Under the pieces are notes generated by a model. It saw only the letters and a program-made list of their open reading frames with translations, searched no databases and was not told the DNA's origin. Shown piece by piece: positions 25,020-33,821 of a DNA stretch of 47,414 bases. The first letter of the stretch is position 1; each line of letters opens with the position of its first letter. A program made the position numbers and the translations under genes. Source of the stretch: CAYGJN01 sp964350135 (GTDB taxonomy: Bacteria > Bdellovibrionota > Bacteriovoracia > Bacteriovoracales > Bacteriovoracaceae); NCBI GenBank assembly GCA_964350135.1, contig CAYGJN010000003.1, positions 1-47,414 of the forward strand. Direction: 5' to 3'.

Positions 25020-26184
25020 GTCTTAGCCAAATATCTTTTAACTCTTTAGAGCATTGCTTTGGATGGCAGTGTTCTAGCATTCTCTGTTTCGCTGCTTCTC
25101 CTAAATTCTTAATTTTTTCTTTTTGAAAACTTAGATCAATTAGATCTTCTGCAATTTTTTCTACATTGTACTCTGAATAAAGAAGTCCTGTTTTATTATG
25201 ATCAACAAATTTATTGTACTGGCCGATTGAAACCACTGGCTTACCATAAGCTAAGGCCTCAATAATATCTCTCCCCCAGGGATTATACTCTCTTGTAAGT
25301 TTTATCAGCAAATCACAAGTGTCTAAAACAGCCTCTGGATTATTAACATGCCCTAAAAAATAGAAGTATCTTTCGACTTCTTTAAACTCAGCATAGTCTT
25401 TTAAGCTTTTAAACTTGGCCAGTTCACCTTTAGCAGCCCCGTTAATATTAATATCTCCTGCAACAATAAACTTTATATTAATTATATTTTTTTCTTTAAG
25501 AACAAGGGCAAGATCAATAAGCCTATCGACTCCCCTAACCAGTGCAAAATTACTAAGTGAAGCAATATTCAAATTTTCTTTAGAAAGACTTAGATCCAAA
25601 GAAGGAGTATTACTTTGTGGCAGAAAAGCAATATTATGAATAACAGATCCTTTTTTAACTCCTGAGAGCTTATAAAAATTATCTCTTTCATTTTCAGTTA
25701 TAAAGACCAGATCATTAATATTATATGCGATTGATTTTAGTTGGTAGCGAGAAAATAAATTATTAACAAGCATTGTCCTCATATGCATTGTAAATGGAAC
25801 CTCTAACTTTTTTTTAAGTAAAGAGGCTAAAACAAAAAAACCTTCATGATTAAAATGAATAAGGTCATAATGGTTTTTTAACTCTTTAATTATTTTTTTT
25901 TGAAATTTAAATTTAAATTTGATCAACTCTATTAAGAAAAAAAAGTACTGTAAGATATTCCTTGAAACTTTAGGCAATGAGCTTATTTTAGGAAGTTCTG
26001 GCCTGTGATATGCATCTATACCGATAGCTCTATATTCCTCTATTATTTCACTTTTCCTACGACACCAAACACTAATTTTAAAATCTGTTTTATCTAGATG
26101 GTATAATGACTGAAAAAGACTTCTTGAAGACCCTCCATGACCACCCTCAATATCTAAACAGAGAATTCTTTTTTTACTACTCAT
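25012..26184 (-). CDS. Glycosyltransferase family 4 protein
   Basis: A 390-residue GT-B fold enzyme. The N-terminal domain starts RILCLDIEGGHGGSSRSL, and the C-terminal domain carries the nucleotide-sugar region NPWGRDIIEALAYGKPVVS with the conserved E of the EALAxG motif, followed by NKTGLLY. It is one of a two-gene unit with the deacetylase-like gene (2-bp gap), and probably builds a cell-surface or secreted polysaccharide. Donor and acceptor cannot be told. Confidence 0.82.
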   Translation of the reverse strand: MSSKKRILCLDIEGGHGGSSRSLFQSLYHLDKTDFKISVWCRRKSEIIEEYRAIGIDAYHRPELPKISSLPKVSRNILQYFFFLIELIKFKFKFQKKIIKELKNHYDLIHFNHEGFFVLASLLKKKLEVPFTMHMRTMLVNNLFSRYQLKSIAYNINDLVFITENERDNFYKLSGVKKGSVIHNIAFLPQSNTPSLDLSLSKENLNIASLSNFALVRGVDRLIDLALVLKEKNIINIKFIVAGDININGAAKGELAKFKSLKDYAEFKEVERYFYFLGHVNNPEAVLDTCDLLIKLTREYNPWGRDIIEALAYGKPVVSIGQYNKFVDHNKTGLLYSEYNVEKIAEDLIDLSFQKEKIKNLGEAAKQRMLEHCHPKQCSKELKDIWLRLI

Positions 26185-26186
26185 AA

Positions 26187-26891
26187 TTAAACTTTATAAG
26201 TCTTAACATTTTGGGCCAACTCAATTTTAAGAATTTCTGATCTTTGTGAGATAAGGGCATTTAGTTTTTCTTGAACACTTATATCATCTTCTTTTTGCCA
26301 CCATATAGGATGGGTAAGTATTTGAAGAGCATGACCTTGTTGGAATTTTTTATGTTCTAAAGGAAAATCATTCCATGCTCCTGCTGAATCAGAGCAATAT
26401 CCAATATCATTAAAGAACTGAGGCATATAAGTGTGGAATCTTCCTGCTACTTTTTCAGGTTTACCCAAAAGACTTTTATGAGGTCTGTGAAAACTAATAG
26501 CATTAATTTGAATACCTAGAAGGTTTGAAAGTACATCACATTCAAAATTAGCTTTTGTTTCAAGTTCATCTTCCTTATAAAAAGTACAATCGAGATGAAG
26601 TCCTATTTTATGACCAAGCTCTAATATTTTTTTTAAATCACTAATTGATGATTTGGAAAAAACGTTATACATTTCTGTGCGAAGCAGTACGAAGTAATAT
26701 GAATTAACACCAAGACCCTTTTCAAAATTGGCCATTGTCACTGCATGGGATATGGATTGATCAATATCGTGTCTTAGAACAAAATGCTTTTCTTGAGGGT
26801 CAATTGTTTCAAAGCTCTGACACTTATAACCATTAGACTGGAGTGAATGGATTAACTCTTGATAAGACTTGTAGACTAATGATTTATTCAT
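26187..26891 (-). CDS. Polysaccharide-deacetylase-like (NodB-homology) protein
   Basis: A 234-residue protein. The FVLRHDID motif near residue 40 matches motif 1 of carbohydrate esterase-like deacetylases, GLHLDCTFY (about 116-124) fits the zinc-histidine motif 2, and SFHRPHKSLLG (about 148-158) and LTHPIWW follow. It is soluble, with no signal peptide, so it probably acts on cytoplasmic sugar intermediates. It sits 2 bp upstream of the glycosyltransferase. Family likely; activity inferred. Confidence 0.65.
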   Translation of the reverse strand: MNKSLVYKSYQELIHSLQSNGYKCQSFETIDPQEKHFVLRHDIDQSISHAVTMANFEKGLGVNSYYFVLLRTEMYNVFSKSSISDLKKILELGHKIGLHLDCTFYKEDELETKANFECDVLSNLLGIQINAISFHRPHKSLLGKPEKVAGRFHTYMPQFFNDIGYCSDSAGAWNDFPLEHKKFQQGHALQILTHPIWWQKEDDISVQEKLNALISQRSEILKIELAQNVKTYKV

Positions 26892-26913
26892 ACCTTTAGA
26901 GTAGGTGTTAAAT

Positions 26914-26939
26914 AAAAAAAGGGCCAGATAACTGGCCCT
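26914..26939 (-). terminator. Rho-independent terminator after the RRM gene
   Basis: On the minus strand AGGGCCAG (26939-26932), a 4-base loop, CTGGCCCT (26927-26920), then seven T residues. A perfect 8-bp GC-rich stem with a T-tract, 20 bases past the stop of the RRM gene. Confidence 0.9.
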
Positions 26940-26957
26940 ATATTGGGAAATTATTTT

Positions 26958-27275
26958 TTAGTATCTATCGCGACCACCGCCACCATATCCGCCACGGCCA
27001 CCGCCGCCGCCTCTTGGACCTCTATCTTCACGTTCTCTAGCGATATTAACCTTAAGCTGTCTGCCATCTAGTTCCTTACCGTCTAGGTTTTCAATACATT
27101 TGTTCGCTTGATCTTCATTTTCCATTTCAACGAAACCAAATCCCTTACTTCTACCACTGTCTCTGTCTGTAATAATCTTTACAGATTTTACTTCACCATG
27201 TTCAGCAAAAGCCTGCTCAAGACCGTTCTCATCAATTGAAAATGGGATGTTTCCCACATAGAGCTTGTTGTTCAT
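26958..27275 (-). CDS. RNA-binding protein with one RRM and an Arg/Gly tail
   Basis: A 105-residue protein: an RRM with RNP2 LYVGNI (5-10) and RNP1 KGFGFVEM (about 44-51), then a Gly/Arg-rich RGG-like tail from about residue 88. Such bacterial RRM proteins bind single-stranded RNA and are often cold-induced. AGGAGG lies upstream of the ATG. It is monocistronic, bounded by its own terminator and by a 229-base region upstream (27276-27504), which probably carries its promoter and leader. Confidence 0.9.
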   Translation of the reverse strand: MNNKLYVGNIPFSIDENGLEQAFAEHGEVKSVKIITDRDSGRSKGFGFVEMENEDQANKCIENLDGKELDGRQLKVNIAREREDRGPRGGGGGRGGYGGGGRDRY

Positions 27276-27323
27276 TACGTGCCTCCTAAAAACACTGAAT
27301 AATTTAACAATTAATCAAAAAAA

Positions 27324-27354
27324 ATTATAACAACTTTTATCTACAGAAGCTCAA
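27324..27354 (-). promoter_or_regulatory. Putative promoter of the RRM gene
   Basis: Minus strand TTGAGC (27349-27354), a 19-base spacer, and a perfect TATAAT (27324-27329), about 50 bases before the ATG. The spacer is slightly long. The rest of 27276-27504 is AT-rich, with nothing else I can name. Confidence 0.45.
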
Positions 27355-27504
27355 AAAAATCCAAGCTGTCAAACAACATAAATCAAAAAAATGAACCTTG
27401 AGCCTTAAAGGAAAATGCACCTAAATTTTAGCATATTTTATCTTGGCAAGTATAGTATCTGAGTGAAGCAAAAAAGGCCCAGGAATCGCCGAATCTAATT
27501 ATAT

Positions 27505-28767
27505 CTAGTCCCTCGATTTCAAGTATTGATAGAAGAACTTATTAAGATTTAACGGCACTCCTATTGTTTTCAACATATAGTAAACACCAGCAATTTTACG
27601 ATCAATAAATAAGTTCTCAGCTGGAATATTCTTAATTTTTATCTTCTGGTGGATAGTGCGGCCCTTATTAATAATTCGCTTTGAAATATCCGAACTCGCC
27701 CAATCGTAAGCTCCATCTTTTAATGGCTCACTTAAAAGTTTGGCATAGTCCCAGAAAAACTCCATATCAGATTTTTCTTCATCGATGGTTCCTTCCTGAG
27801 AAATAATTTCCAGCACAGTATCTTTATCATTGTCATAAAGTGCCTTTATAAGACCTTGATAGAGTTTTGCGGTTTTTTCATCCAAAGCCTTTGTTGCACC
27901 AAAATCTAACAAGACCCATTGATTATCTTTTATAAGATAATTTCCTGTGTGGGCATCGGTTTGCATCAACTTAAAACAAAAAATTTCATCTAGGAAAAGT
28001 TTGTAATAGCTTAATGCTAGATTAGTTCGTTGTTCAATACTTAATTTTCTTAAAGCAACTTCAACTGATACAGCATCTATATAGTCCGATGTAATTACTT
28101 TATTCGAGCTTAAATCAGAATAGACTTTTGGAATGATATAATCTGAACTTACTAATGAGCGAAACTGACTCATATAAAATGCTTCTTTTTTATAATCCAT
28201 CTCTTGGATTAGCATAAGTTTAATTTCTTTAAAAATACCATCAAGTTCAATACTTCCTGGCACAATCTTGATAACCCCTAACAACCATCTTAAAATTTTA
28301 AGATCTGTATCAATGAGTTTTTCGATATTTTCATATTGAATTTTAACAGCATAAATCTTTCCATTTTCATCAACACCTTTGTGAACTTGCCCGATAGAGG
28401 CTGCGGCAAAAGCATCATGTTCAATTTCGAGCTTCTCTATAATATGAGCAGGAATTTGTTTTTTTATTTCAATCCACTCTAGATACGCCGTGTTGGATTG
28501 TAATTCTTTGAAAAGATTTGCAAGCTCTGGAGGCACTAAATCTTGAGCATACAGGGAGAGCATCTGTCCTGCTTTTAAAAAACTTCCTTTCATTTCTCCA
28601 AGCTCAGAGATTAAAAAGTGACTCTTACTTTCAAGAACTTCTTTAAGCTTTTCTGACAGCTCATTCTGGCTTGCAAAATAAAGTTTTGTGCCAACTTGTG
28701 AAGCAATTTTAGTTAAAGACCAATTCCTACTTAATAAACTTGTTTTAAGGCGGTTAAGTTTTTTCAT
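27505..28767 (-). CDS. ABC1/UbiB-family atypical kinase (AarF domain)
   Basis: A 420-residue protein-kinase-like protein. The KxGQ motif is in SFLKAGQMLSLYA, the alanine-rich loop in AAASIGQVHKG, the catalytic loop in QTDAHTGNYL, and the metal motif in LLDFGATKAL. The family supports ubiquinone and other isoprenoid-lipid metabolism, probably as ATPases. It lies 14 bp downstream of a small exported-protein gene on the same strand. No ubi gene is nearby, so the lipid partner is unknown. Confidence 0.85.
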   Translation of the reverse strand: MKKLNRLKTSLLSRNWSLTKIASQVGTKLYFASQNELSEKLKEVLESKSHFLISELGEMKGSFLKAGQMLSLYAQDLVPPELANLFKELQSNTAYLEWIEIKKQIPAHIIEKLEIEHDAFAAASIGQVHKGVDENGKIYAVKIQYENIEKLIDTDLKILRWLLGVIKIVPGSIELDGIFKEIKLMLIQEMDYKKEAFYMSQFRSLVSSDYIIPKVYSDLSSNKVITSDYIDAVSVEVALRKLSIEQRTNLALSYYKLFLDEIFCFKLMQTDAHTGNYLIKDNQWVLLDFGATKALDEKTAKLYQGLIKALYDNDKDTVLEIISQEGTIDEEKSDMEFFWDYAKLLSEPLKDGAYDWASSDISKRIINKGRTIHQKIKIKNIPAENLFIDRKIAGVYYMLKTIGVPLNLNKFFYQYLKSRD

Positions 28768-28781
28768 AAATATCTTGCAAG

Positions 28782-29237
28782 CTATTGCTCAGGAAAAAAA
28801 CCACCTCTTATAATGATATCTTTTAAAAGCTCGAGCTTTTCACGTGAAATATGATTATAGTGTGGGTGCTCAATTAGATCATCTATAGGCTTTGTTGTTG
28901 ATCTTTTAAAAAGCAGATCTCTATCAAAATCATCCCAGTTGGCAATCTCTTCAATAATTTCAGCACGCTCAAAGACATGGTCCCTTATTTCTGGTCTAGG
29001 TAGTCCTTGATAACTACCACGTTGAGCTGGTTTTCTAACACGGTAATTTTTGTTGCCTTTAAAAACATCCAATGGAGCATTCTCATGAGTGGGAGTTACT
29101 GTAATTTTAAAACCTGGTTCATCAAATGTATTTTGGTTAGATCTTGTAAAAAAATCAACGGCCCTCCCCCAAAGCCCTAAGTCTGACTTTGAAAAAACTT
29201 GGATTGAGATTAAAAAACTTAAGATAATATATTTCAT
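28782..29237 (-). CDS. Exported protein of unknown function (151 residues)
   Basis: Starts with a signal peptide (MKYIILSFLISIQVFSKS). The mature part is charged, with PTHENAPLDVFKGN, an Arg/Pro segment near 70-85, and a His-containing HPHYNHISREK near 123-133. There are no cysteines. I recognise no family. A similar signal peptide and position next to another orphan exported protein (29325) suggest a periplasmic role. It may share a transcript with the downstream ABC1 kinase gene. Confidence 0.6.
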   Translation of the reverse strand: MKYIILSFLISIQVFSKSDLGLWGRAVDFFTRSNQNTFDEPGFKITVTPTHENAPLDVFKGNKNYRVRKPAQRGSYQGLPRPEIRDHVFERAEIIEEIANWDDFDRDLLFKRSTTKPIDDLIEHPHYNHISREKLELLKDIIIRGGFFPEQ

Positions 29238-29324
29238 ACTTACTCCTTAACAATTATCATTTTTTCCTACTAAATTCTTCTTTAATTATAAGAAGCGAAC
29301 AATCAGGTCTTACAAAGTGCCTAA

Positions 29325-31379
29325 CTAGTCTTCAAAGAGGTCTCCCCCAAGGCTACTAATACAGCTATGATTAATAGGTAATGGCTTTGTAGGACTTTGT
29401 CTTTCATGCCATTCTTGCCATGGAAGACATTGATCGTTAAGATTCCATAAATTATATTCAAGGCTCCAATAAGTCTCACTCACTCTAAACTTAGGGACAT
29501 CAGACTCTTTTCCAGGATAAAAATAATCAGATACAAAGTTTAATCTATTGAGTGCCTCCTGCAAGTCACTACGGCTTCCTTTAATAGAAGCTTCAAGATC
29601 TAGAGGATTAGCAATAAGATCATCAAATTGTTTAATGCCTTTGTTATTATAAGCAATACTATTAAATGATTGAGAGAATTTAAGTAAAGGGTCGGCAATA
29701 TCTTTTAAAGACTCTATATCATTCATAAAAATATCGGCCTGATTAATAACGCTTGATAGACTTACACCATCTGTTTTAAGCTCTGAGATCTTTTTATCAA
29801 CTAAGGGAATTAACTTATCTGAAATTTTATTTTGCAAATCAACTTCATCTTGCCTTATCTCTTTCCCAGAGATTTCTCTTTGTAATCTTTTTTTGTAGTA
29901 ATTCATAAGATTTATAAGTTCTTCATTCTTTTTAATATAAGGAACATCTAGGTCTAGGTTTTTATTTTCCGCATGCTTAGATAAAAAATAACCAATTAAA
30001 CTTGCTTTATCTCTAGACACTCCATAGATTAAATTTTTGTTTTTTTGTATAATTTCATAAATTGTTTGAGCATCATAACTATCTAAATCATTAAAGATAC
30101 TGGTCTTTTTCATATCCTCAAGATTATTAACCTTAAGCAAATCAAAATCAGGCTTGATTTTTTCATACAGAGCTTGGGTTTCATCTTCTAAAAATTTTCT
30201 CGCAGTTTTTAAATCTTCTTCAAGACTATCAACACGATCCTTGAATGAATCGTAAAAATTTTGTTTGACATTATTATAGAATAAAAGCAAGGCCAAACTA
30301 TCTGGCGTATAATTCCCATAGAAGTAATCATCTTCCAGACAATTAGAGTGCTGTCTCATAAAACTATAAATCTCACGAATTGGTCCAGAGGTAGTATTCT
30401 CAGGAATTGGAAGCTCTCCAATAAAATATTTTTCAATATTTCTAGAGTGGAGTTCTTCAAAAAGACTATTTGAAACAGAACAGGTACTATCAATTAAAGA
30501 GTCTAGATCATCAAATTGATGAATAATTCTCTTTTCATCATAATCAGAAGAGTTAAGATAATAATATTCATTACATTGGTTTGAAACTAAAATTGCAGCA
30601 AATGTCTCTTGAATATTTGAAAGGCCATGAATCATACTATAAAGAGTTTCTTTATCATGAGTCTTTCCAAGTTTTTCTGATTTTATAATGGAGTCTTCTA
30701 ATAGATTATGCCCTCCTACTTTATCTCTGCTCGGGCCTGAGCCATAAAAACCTACAACTACATCAAGGCCTGGAAGACTATTCCTCCATCCAATTGCATT
30801 CCCAGCAGTTGTTGTATAACACCCCCATAAATGGACAGAGTTAAGTTTTTCTAAAAGATCAGGCTTATTTTTATACACATCTTTGAGACTATTTTGAATT
30901 TTATAAATATCAACTAATCCTATATCTCCGTCAATTGTAGAGCCACCATTATGTCCAGAAATAGTAAGGGAGGTAATAGCTATATTTTGATCAGCTAATT
31001 TTTGAATCTCTTCTTGAAAAATTTTATTATCTACTTTTGGAAAATTCTCTCTATCTAAATCATAAAAATCTTTTGCATACTGATCATGCTCTTTCTCTTT
31101 CTCACTGCAATCCCCCTTAATTCTAAGACAATTAGCAAGAAGATTACCGGTATAGTCCATATTCTCTCTCGCTCGACTAATTCTTTCAATTGCTTTTGAA
31201 TCTGATGGAATAACAACAAAACGCTTGCCTAATTTACAAGCTGCTTTCTTGGCAGCATCCATCTCCCTATGAGAGAGATTTGTATCTACGTAAACAACAG
31301 CCTCTTTAGAGCTTTGGTCACAGCTAGCAAAAGAGTTTTTGATAAATATGAATACTAAAAATATTAAAAAATATTTCAT
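29325..31379 (-). CDS. Exported protein with caspase-like (clan CD) His/Cys arrangement
   Basis: A 684-residue protein with a signal peptide ending near SFASC. About residues 25-215 look like a caspase/CHAT-type alpha-beta fold: strand ITSLTI before H143 in SGHNGG, strand SVHLWG before C187 in GCYTT, then LPGLDVVVGFYGSGPS. Clan CD peptidases place the catalytic His and Cys after hydrophobic strands in this way. The usual H-G pair reads H-N-G, so this is not a close match. The rest, about 240-684, is mainly helical and charged with coiled-coil-like stretches. I do not recognise a named family. A secreted protease or an inactive relative is possible. Confidence 0.5.
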   Translation of the reverse strand: MKYFLIFLVFIFIKNSFASCDQSSKEAVVYVDTNLSHREMDAAKKAACKLGKRFVVIPSDSKAIERISRARENMDYTGNLLANCLRIKGDCSEKEKEHDQYAKDFYDLDRENFPKVDNKIFQEEIQKLADQNIAITSLTISGHNGGSTIDGDIGLVDIYKIQNSLKDVYKNKPDLLEKLNSVHLWGCYTTTAGNAIGWRNSLPGLDVVVGFYGSGPSRDKVGGHNLLEDSIIKSEKLGKTHDKETLYSMIHGLSNIQETFAAILVSNQCNEYYYLNSSDYDEKRIIHQFDDLDSLIDSTCSVSNSLFEELHSRNIEKYFIGELPIPENTTSGPIREIYSFMRQHSNCLEDDYFYGNYTPDSLALLLFYNNVKQNFYDSFKDRVDSLEEDLKTARKFLEDETQALYEKIKPDFDLLKVNNLEDMKKTSIFNDLDSYDAQTIYEIIQKNKNLIYGVSRDKASLIGYFLSKHAENKNLDLDVPYIKKNEELINLMNYYKKRLQREISGKEIRQDEVDLQNKISDKLIPLVDKKISELKTDGVSLSSVINQADIFMNDIESLKDIADPLLKFSQSFNSIAYNNKGIKQFDDLIANPLDLEASIKGSRSDLQEALNRLNFVSDYFYPGKESDVPKFRVSETYWSLEYNLWNLNDQCLPWQEWHERQSPTKPLPINHSCISSLGGDLFED

Positions 31380-31443
31380 AGCTACTTATCGTACTTATAG
31401 GTGATAGTATGAATCCAAGATACTCTAGTGGACTAGTCGGTCT

Positions 31444-32202
31444 CTAAATTAAATCATTAGGGATATGCTGTTTTTTCTTAGCAACAATCGCGTAATAATA
31501 AAGGGGCACTCCTTCAATAGAGAGCCTGTGGCGATAACGTTCTATACTATAAACGTCCATATACTCAGATAGTATTAGTTTTCGTATAAAAGATGAAAAG
31601 CCTGACTTATCTGTTGGTGTTAAAAAAGATTCTTTTATATTAAAAGCAATCCAGCCATCTGGACGAATAAGGTTCATGGCCTGATGAAATGCTTTTACTG
31701 GAATATCACCAAAGCCAAGAGCTGCTACAGTTGTTAAGCAATCAAAAGACCACTCTGTGAGTTCATCAATTTTATCACTTTCTAACTTAGTGAAGTCCTC
31801 AATATAGTAATCATCATAAATCCCTGGTCGATCTCTATAAGTTGCTTTTTTGGCCTCCAAAGTAATATCAACTCCAACCATTCTAGAAACGCCATATTCT
31901 TTTAACGCTTCTCCCATCAATCCATTACCTGCCCCAAGATCTAAGACTCGTAATTCAGAAAAGTTTTCCGGTGAACTTAAAATGGCCTTATTTAAAATTT
32001 CAGAAACAATAGTTGGAGAGCAGCACCTGAGACGATCATAAAATATCTGTTCATAAAGCCCTTGAGTTTTATAGATGCGACTATAATTATGAAAGGGAAT
32101 TTTTTCTTTCTTTCCATCATCATCTAAAAGGTAAAAAAAAGCTTTGTCTTGAGAAATACTATGGTTTTCTTGGCTTGGTAGTTGAATACGATGTCTTTTC
32201 AT
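31444..32202 (-). CDS. Class I SAM-dependent methyltransferase
   Basis: The start is uncertain. ATG at 32202 gives a 252-residue soluble enzyme; an in-frame GTG at 32292 adds 30 residues with a hydrophobic stretch that could be a membrane anchor. Motif I is VLDLGAGNGLMGEAL, followed by VGVDIT, and post-motif II is FDCLTTVAALGFGDIP. Substrate is unknown; the overall form is like malonyl-ACP/ubiquinone-type methyltransferases. It is divergent from the WbqC gene across a short gap that holds the perfect palindrome GCTTGCAAGC at 32329-32338. Confidence 0.72.
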   Translation of the reverse strand: MKRHRIQLPSQENHSISQDKAFFYLLDDDGKKEKIPFHNYSRIYKTQGLYEQIFYDRLRCCSPTIVSEILNKAILSSPENFSELRVLDLGAGNGLMGEALKEYGVSRMVGVDITLEAKKATYRDRPGIYDDYYIEDFTKLESDKIDELTEWSFDCLTTVAALGFGDIPVKAFHQAMNLIRPDGWIAFNIKESFLTPTDKSGFSSFIRKLILSEYMDVYSIERYRHRLSIEGVPLYYYAIVAKKKQHIPNDLI

Positions 32203-32361
32203 TCTAGAAGTGTAACTTCCTAATAATAAGAAGTTAAGGGTAAATATTAAACATAGATAAGAAGCGGCTGATAAAATAACTCGGTCTATCACAGCTTTAA
32301 TCTAGTTAACTTAAGAACTCTAAATCTTGCTTGCAAGCACTACCAGTAATATAGTGAGTAT

Positions 32362-33027
32362 ATGACTCAAAAAATATGCGCTATTCATCAACCTAATTTT
32401 TTCCCATGGTTAGGCTATTTTGATAAAATTAAAAAAGCTGATGTCTTTATCTTTTTAAATGAAGTTCAGTTTCAAAAAAAAGGCGGAACATATACCAGTC
32501 GAGTCCAATTAAATTTTCAAAATGGCCCCCAATACTTCACGTGTCCAGTCAACAGAGGTTCCGGAACTCATAAGATTAGCCAAATTACATTTGCCGATGA
32601 AAGATGGAAGAAGAAATTTTTACAAACTCTACAACTTAATTATGCAAAATACCCAAATTTTAAAGAAACAATGGACCTATTACAAGAAATCTTGAATTTG
32701 GAAACACAATATCTATCTGAATTAAATATTTTTTCCATCAAAAAGATTTGTTCTTACTTAAAGATTGAAACGGAGTTTAAAGCTCAATCAGAGCTAGAGT
32801 CTCTTGGAAGTTCTACGGAACTTCTTTGTCATTTGGTCAAAGAAGTTAATTGCAACGCTTACCTCTATGGTGGTGGAGCTCAAAAATATCAAGAAAATGA
32901 TCTTTTTATCAATCAGGGAATCGAACTTGTTGAACAAAACTTCACCCCTACTCCTTATGGTGATCCTCATAAGTTTCAGCCTGGACTTTCTATTATTGAT
33001 TATTTAATGAGTCGTAAAGATGTTTGA
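32362..33027 (+). CDS. WbqC-like family protein
   Basis: A 221-residue protein of the WbqC family, seen in surface-sugar gene clusters and thought to act in amino-sugar modification. The signature is at the start: AIHQPNFFPWLGYFDKI, then DVFIFLNEVQFQK. A YLYGGGAQKY block and PGLSIIDYLM near the end also fit. It overlaps the downstream formyltransferase-like gene by 8 bp, so the two are probably translated together and may act on the same sugar. Confidence 0.82.
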   Translation: MTQKICAIHQPNFFPWLGYFDKIKKADVFIFLNEVQFQKKGGTYTSRVQLNFQNGPQYFTCPVNRGSGTHKISQITFADERWKKKFLQTLQLNYAKYPNFKETMDLLQEILNLETQYLSELNIFSIKKICSYLKIETEFKAQSELESLGSSTELLCHLVKEVNCNAYLYGGGAQKYQENDLFINQGIELVEQNFTPTPYGDPHKFQPGLSIIDYLMSRKDV

Positions 33028-33667
33028 CTCTCTTCATATCCTTTGCAAAGAAAAATCAATTCCTCTATTTAGGCCAGTGCTTGATAAGTACTGTAAGTCT
33101 GTACCCTATTTATTTATTCATAAGCACAGTGACTTTATCAAGAATCCACCTAGGCCTAATACCCTTTTACTTAGTTATGGAAGTGCTCTAATTGTAAAAG
33201 ATGAAACTTTAAAATTATATAAACAGGCCATAAATATTCATGGCGCCTCTCCAAGCTACCCTGGAAGAGATCCTCATCATTTTGCATGTTATGATCAAAA
33301 AGATGAGTACGGGGCTACTGCCCATTTTATGACCCCTCTTGTTGATAGCGGCTCTATTATTGATACAGAACTTAAAAAGATTTCTACTCATTCAAACTCC
33401 ATGGAGTATCTTAAACTTGCGCAAGATTGTTCTTGGATACTAATAGAAAGACTTTTAGAGACTTTCTTTCTTAAAAAAGACCCTGCTCAAATTAAAAATA
33501 TTCAATGGGGTCCTAAAAAAACTAAACGTAGTGACTTTTTAGAAATGTGTAAAATTGACCCCAATATAAGAAAAGAAGAGTATAAAAAAATTTATAAGGC
33601 CTTCCAGGAAGGAATACCCTATAAAAATCTCTCGATGTATCTTTATGGGCATTCCTTCAAAGATTGA
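33020..33667 (+). CDS. Formyltransferase-family protein (possible sugar N-formyltransferase)
   Basis: A 215-residue protein resembling the catalytic domain of 10-formyltetrahydrofolate formyltransferases. The core motif INIHGASPSYPGRDPHHFA (about residues 72-90) contains the N-x-H pair, and a later YGATAHFMTPLVDSGSIID (about 97-115) carries the aspartate region. The usual HxSLLP reads HGASPS, so it is not a methionyl-tRNA formyltransferase. With WbqC upstream, N-formylation of a surface amino sugar is plausible. Confidence 0.7.
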   Translation: MFDSLHILCKEKSIPLFRPVLDKYCKSVPYLFIHKHSDFIKNPPRPNTLLLSYGSALIVKDETLKLYKQAINIHGASPSYPGRDPHHFACYDQKDEYGATAHFMTPLVDSGSIIDTELKKISTHSNSMEYLKLAQDCSWILIERLLETFFLKKDPAQIKNIQWGPKKTKRSDFLEMCKIDPNIRKEEYKKIYKAFQEGIPYKNLSMYLYGHSFKD

Positions 33668-33821
33668 ACTATTCTACGTTTAATATGAACGATTTTAGAT
33701 CCTAAATACTCTCTATCCTCCTTTGTTGAAATACCTTAGACAATAGATTAAACGGCTCTTTACTCATATTAATTAAATGTATATTATCAATACCAAACAT
33801 TGATTTAATAAAAGGTTGGTT

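Noticed and set aside
32203..32292. N-terminal membrane extension of the methyltransferase from GTG 32292
   Set aside because: No ribosome-binding site at the GTG, and the shorter ATG form is a complete methyltransferase; left open but not chosen.
32329..32338. Perfect palindrome GCTTGCAAGC between the methyltransferase and WbqC genes
   Set aside because: Only ten bases and not repeated elsewhere nearby; too little to name a regulator site.
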